DNA from: a virus
Length of the DNA: 46,031 nt
Direction: 5' to 3' (one strand)
Virus record (IMG/VR): IMGVR_UViG_3300032061_000003
Location: 1 to 46,031 of that record
The notes below the pieces were generated by a model. It was not told the DNA's origin and ran no database searches. It saw nothing but the letters and a program-made list of their open reading frames with translations. The stretch's first letter is position 1, and the number at the start of each line of letters is the position of its first letter. Below, piece by piece: positions 45,418 to 46,031 of the stretch. Made by a program: the position numbers and the translations under genes.

Positions 45418-45775
45418 CTTTTTCCACCACCTTCAATTCGACTTCGATTGGTTCCGAATCTGGTTTTAAATCACGAAAAAGCCTTTTACCCAAAACAAAA
45501 TACACTCCGTACCTGTTGAACCAATGACCATTTTTGTCTTTGTGTGGCTTTCCTTCGTGCAACAACAAGGTTCCGCTCGGATCTCTTGCTACCCAAAGTT
45601 TCATTTCAATTCTCTCTTTTTCTTTTTGCTCAACCCAACCATTATCTGCCCATGATTTGTAAATAGAACATCTAAGCCTTTCCCAAACTGGTTCCCCGGC
45701 CTTGCGATCGGGATAAATACTTTCGGTTAAAGATGTCCACACCCATATTTTTCCTGGTTCGGCTATTGCAAACAT
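45410..45775 (-). CDS. Hypothetical early protein (121 aa)
   Basis: The start is placed at ATG 45775, after AAAAGGAGAGTT; the frame to 45901 lies inside the recombinase gene. The second half, from MKLWVARDPSGTLLLHEGKP, looks like a common stand-alone phage beta protein, so an internal start at ATG 45604 (AAAGAGAGAATTGAA upstream) is a real alternative. First half: KIWVWTSLTESIYPDRKAGE. Follows the recombinase gene by about 45 bases. Confidence 0.6.
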   Translation of the reverse strand: MFAIAEPGKIWVWTSLTESIYPDRKAGEPVWERLRCSIYKSWADNGWVEQKEKERIEMKLWVARDPSGTLLLHEGKPHKDKNGHWFNRYGVYFVLGKRLFRDLKPDSEPIEVELKVVEKDV

Positions 45776-45819
45776 AATAACTCTCCTTTTCGCGGGAGTT
45801 TTTAGGCTCCTGCTGCAGT

Positions 45820-46031
45820 TTATTTCAATTCTTTCTGACATTTCATACAAAGTCCTAAATTGTGGTAGTTGTAAACTTTTTCCGATATAACAATCCCGCA
45901 AGACTTACAATGTAGTTTGCCATTGTTTTCCGTTTCGAAATCCGGAATGTCGTCAAGGTTTTGCGCCATCTCCGGAATGGCTTTGGCTGTTTGGATTATT
46001 TCGCCGTCTTCCGTCACATTAACCAGCTTGG
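45820..46031 (-). CDS. Candidate annealing recombinase, C-terminal part (continues from 605..1)
   Basis: Bases 45904-45820 complete the 229-aa gene that starts at 605; 46031-45905 repeat bases 127-1. The frame agrees on both sides (position 113 equals 46017). This part encodes the end of the protein, with IPDFETENNGKLHCKSCGIV and a second CMKC knuckle, then ELK and stop. The zinc ribbon is an addition to the usual annealing-protein core and may aid DNA or partner binding. Confidence 0.55.
   Translation of the reverse strand, partial: KLVNVTEDGEIIQTAKAIPEMAQNLDDIPDFETENNGKLHCKSCGIVISEKVYNYHNLGLCMKCQKELK
45905..46031. repeat. Terminal direct repeat, copy 2 (circular overlap)
   Basis: Identical to bases 1-127. 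See copy 1. Removing this copy gives the 45,904-bp circle. Confidence 0.95.

Noticed and set aside
1-46031. tRNA genes or a CRISPR array
   Set aside because: No cloverleaf with TTCRA arm and no regularly spaced identical repeats were seen on either strand.

Overview
The window is one complete temperate podovirus-type phage genome in circular form. Bases 1-127 are repeated exactly at 45905-46031, so the unique circle is 45,904 bp and one gene (a candidate annealing recombinase) spans the junction. Base composition is AT-rich and almost every gene has a strong AGGAGG-type ribosome binding site. Regulatory and replication genes are of Firmicutes-phage type (Tn916-like integrase, DnaD-like initiator, ArpU-like regulator, YopX, AntA/KilAC antirepressor). 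The virion is of Gram-negative podovirus type: BPP-1-like capsid and cement, T7-like tail tubes, three internal-core proteins, a T7-like tailspike N-terminus and spanin-like lysis proteins. This mix suggests a diderm Firmicute (Negativicutes) host. That is inference.

Layout. (1) 3.8 kb leftward through position 1 and on from 45.9 to 37.3 kb: a long minus-strand early operon. It runs Cro-like protein, excisionase-like protein, antirepressor, many small proteins, annealing recombinase, ASCH protein, DnaD-like initiator, helicase loader, two DNA adenine methyltransferases, a PAPS-reductase-family protein, YopX, DUF1064 nuclease, two HNH proteins and finally an ArpU-like regulator. (2) 3.9-6.0 kb, plus strand: repressor, integrase, arm-type repeats (attP region), and a lone membrane protein with its own promoter and terminator. 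(3) 9.7-6.4 kb, minus strand: a compact operon of 15 small genes from a perfect TTGACA-17-TATAAT promoter overlapping an inverted repeat. (4) 35.1-9.8 kb, minus strand: the late operon. It encodes terminase, portal, scaffold, capsid, cement, tail tubes, internal virion proteins, tailspike, holin-like proteins, amidase and two heavily overlapping spanin-like genes, with a plus-strand methyltransferase inserted before lysis. (5) 35.3-37.3 kb, plus strand: a small operon driven by a second perfect consensus promoter with an operator-like palindrome. It contains structured GC-rich intergenic elements, one of which matches a type I hammerhead ribozyme fold, plus an RHH protein and unknown proteins.

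How it may work. The repressor has no visible autoproteolysis domain, so induction probably runs through the antirepressor or a partner protein. A repeated half-site (ACGTAATT) occurs in the divergent control region and as an 18-bp perfect palindrome between the Cro-like and excisionase-like genes, which suggests separate control of excision and antirepression. The two consensus promoters share their -10 flank and may answer to a common second regulator. The most unusual features are the hammerhead-like RNA at 35831-35889, the out-of-frame overlap of two coiled-coil lysis proteins at 9767-10229, the recurring RBS cassettes in the small-gene operon, and a metalloprotease motif inside the giant internal virion protein.
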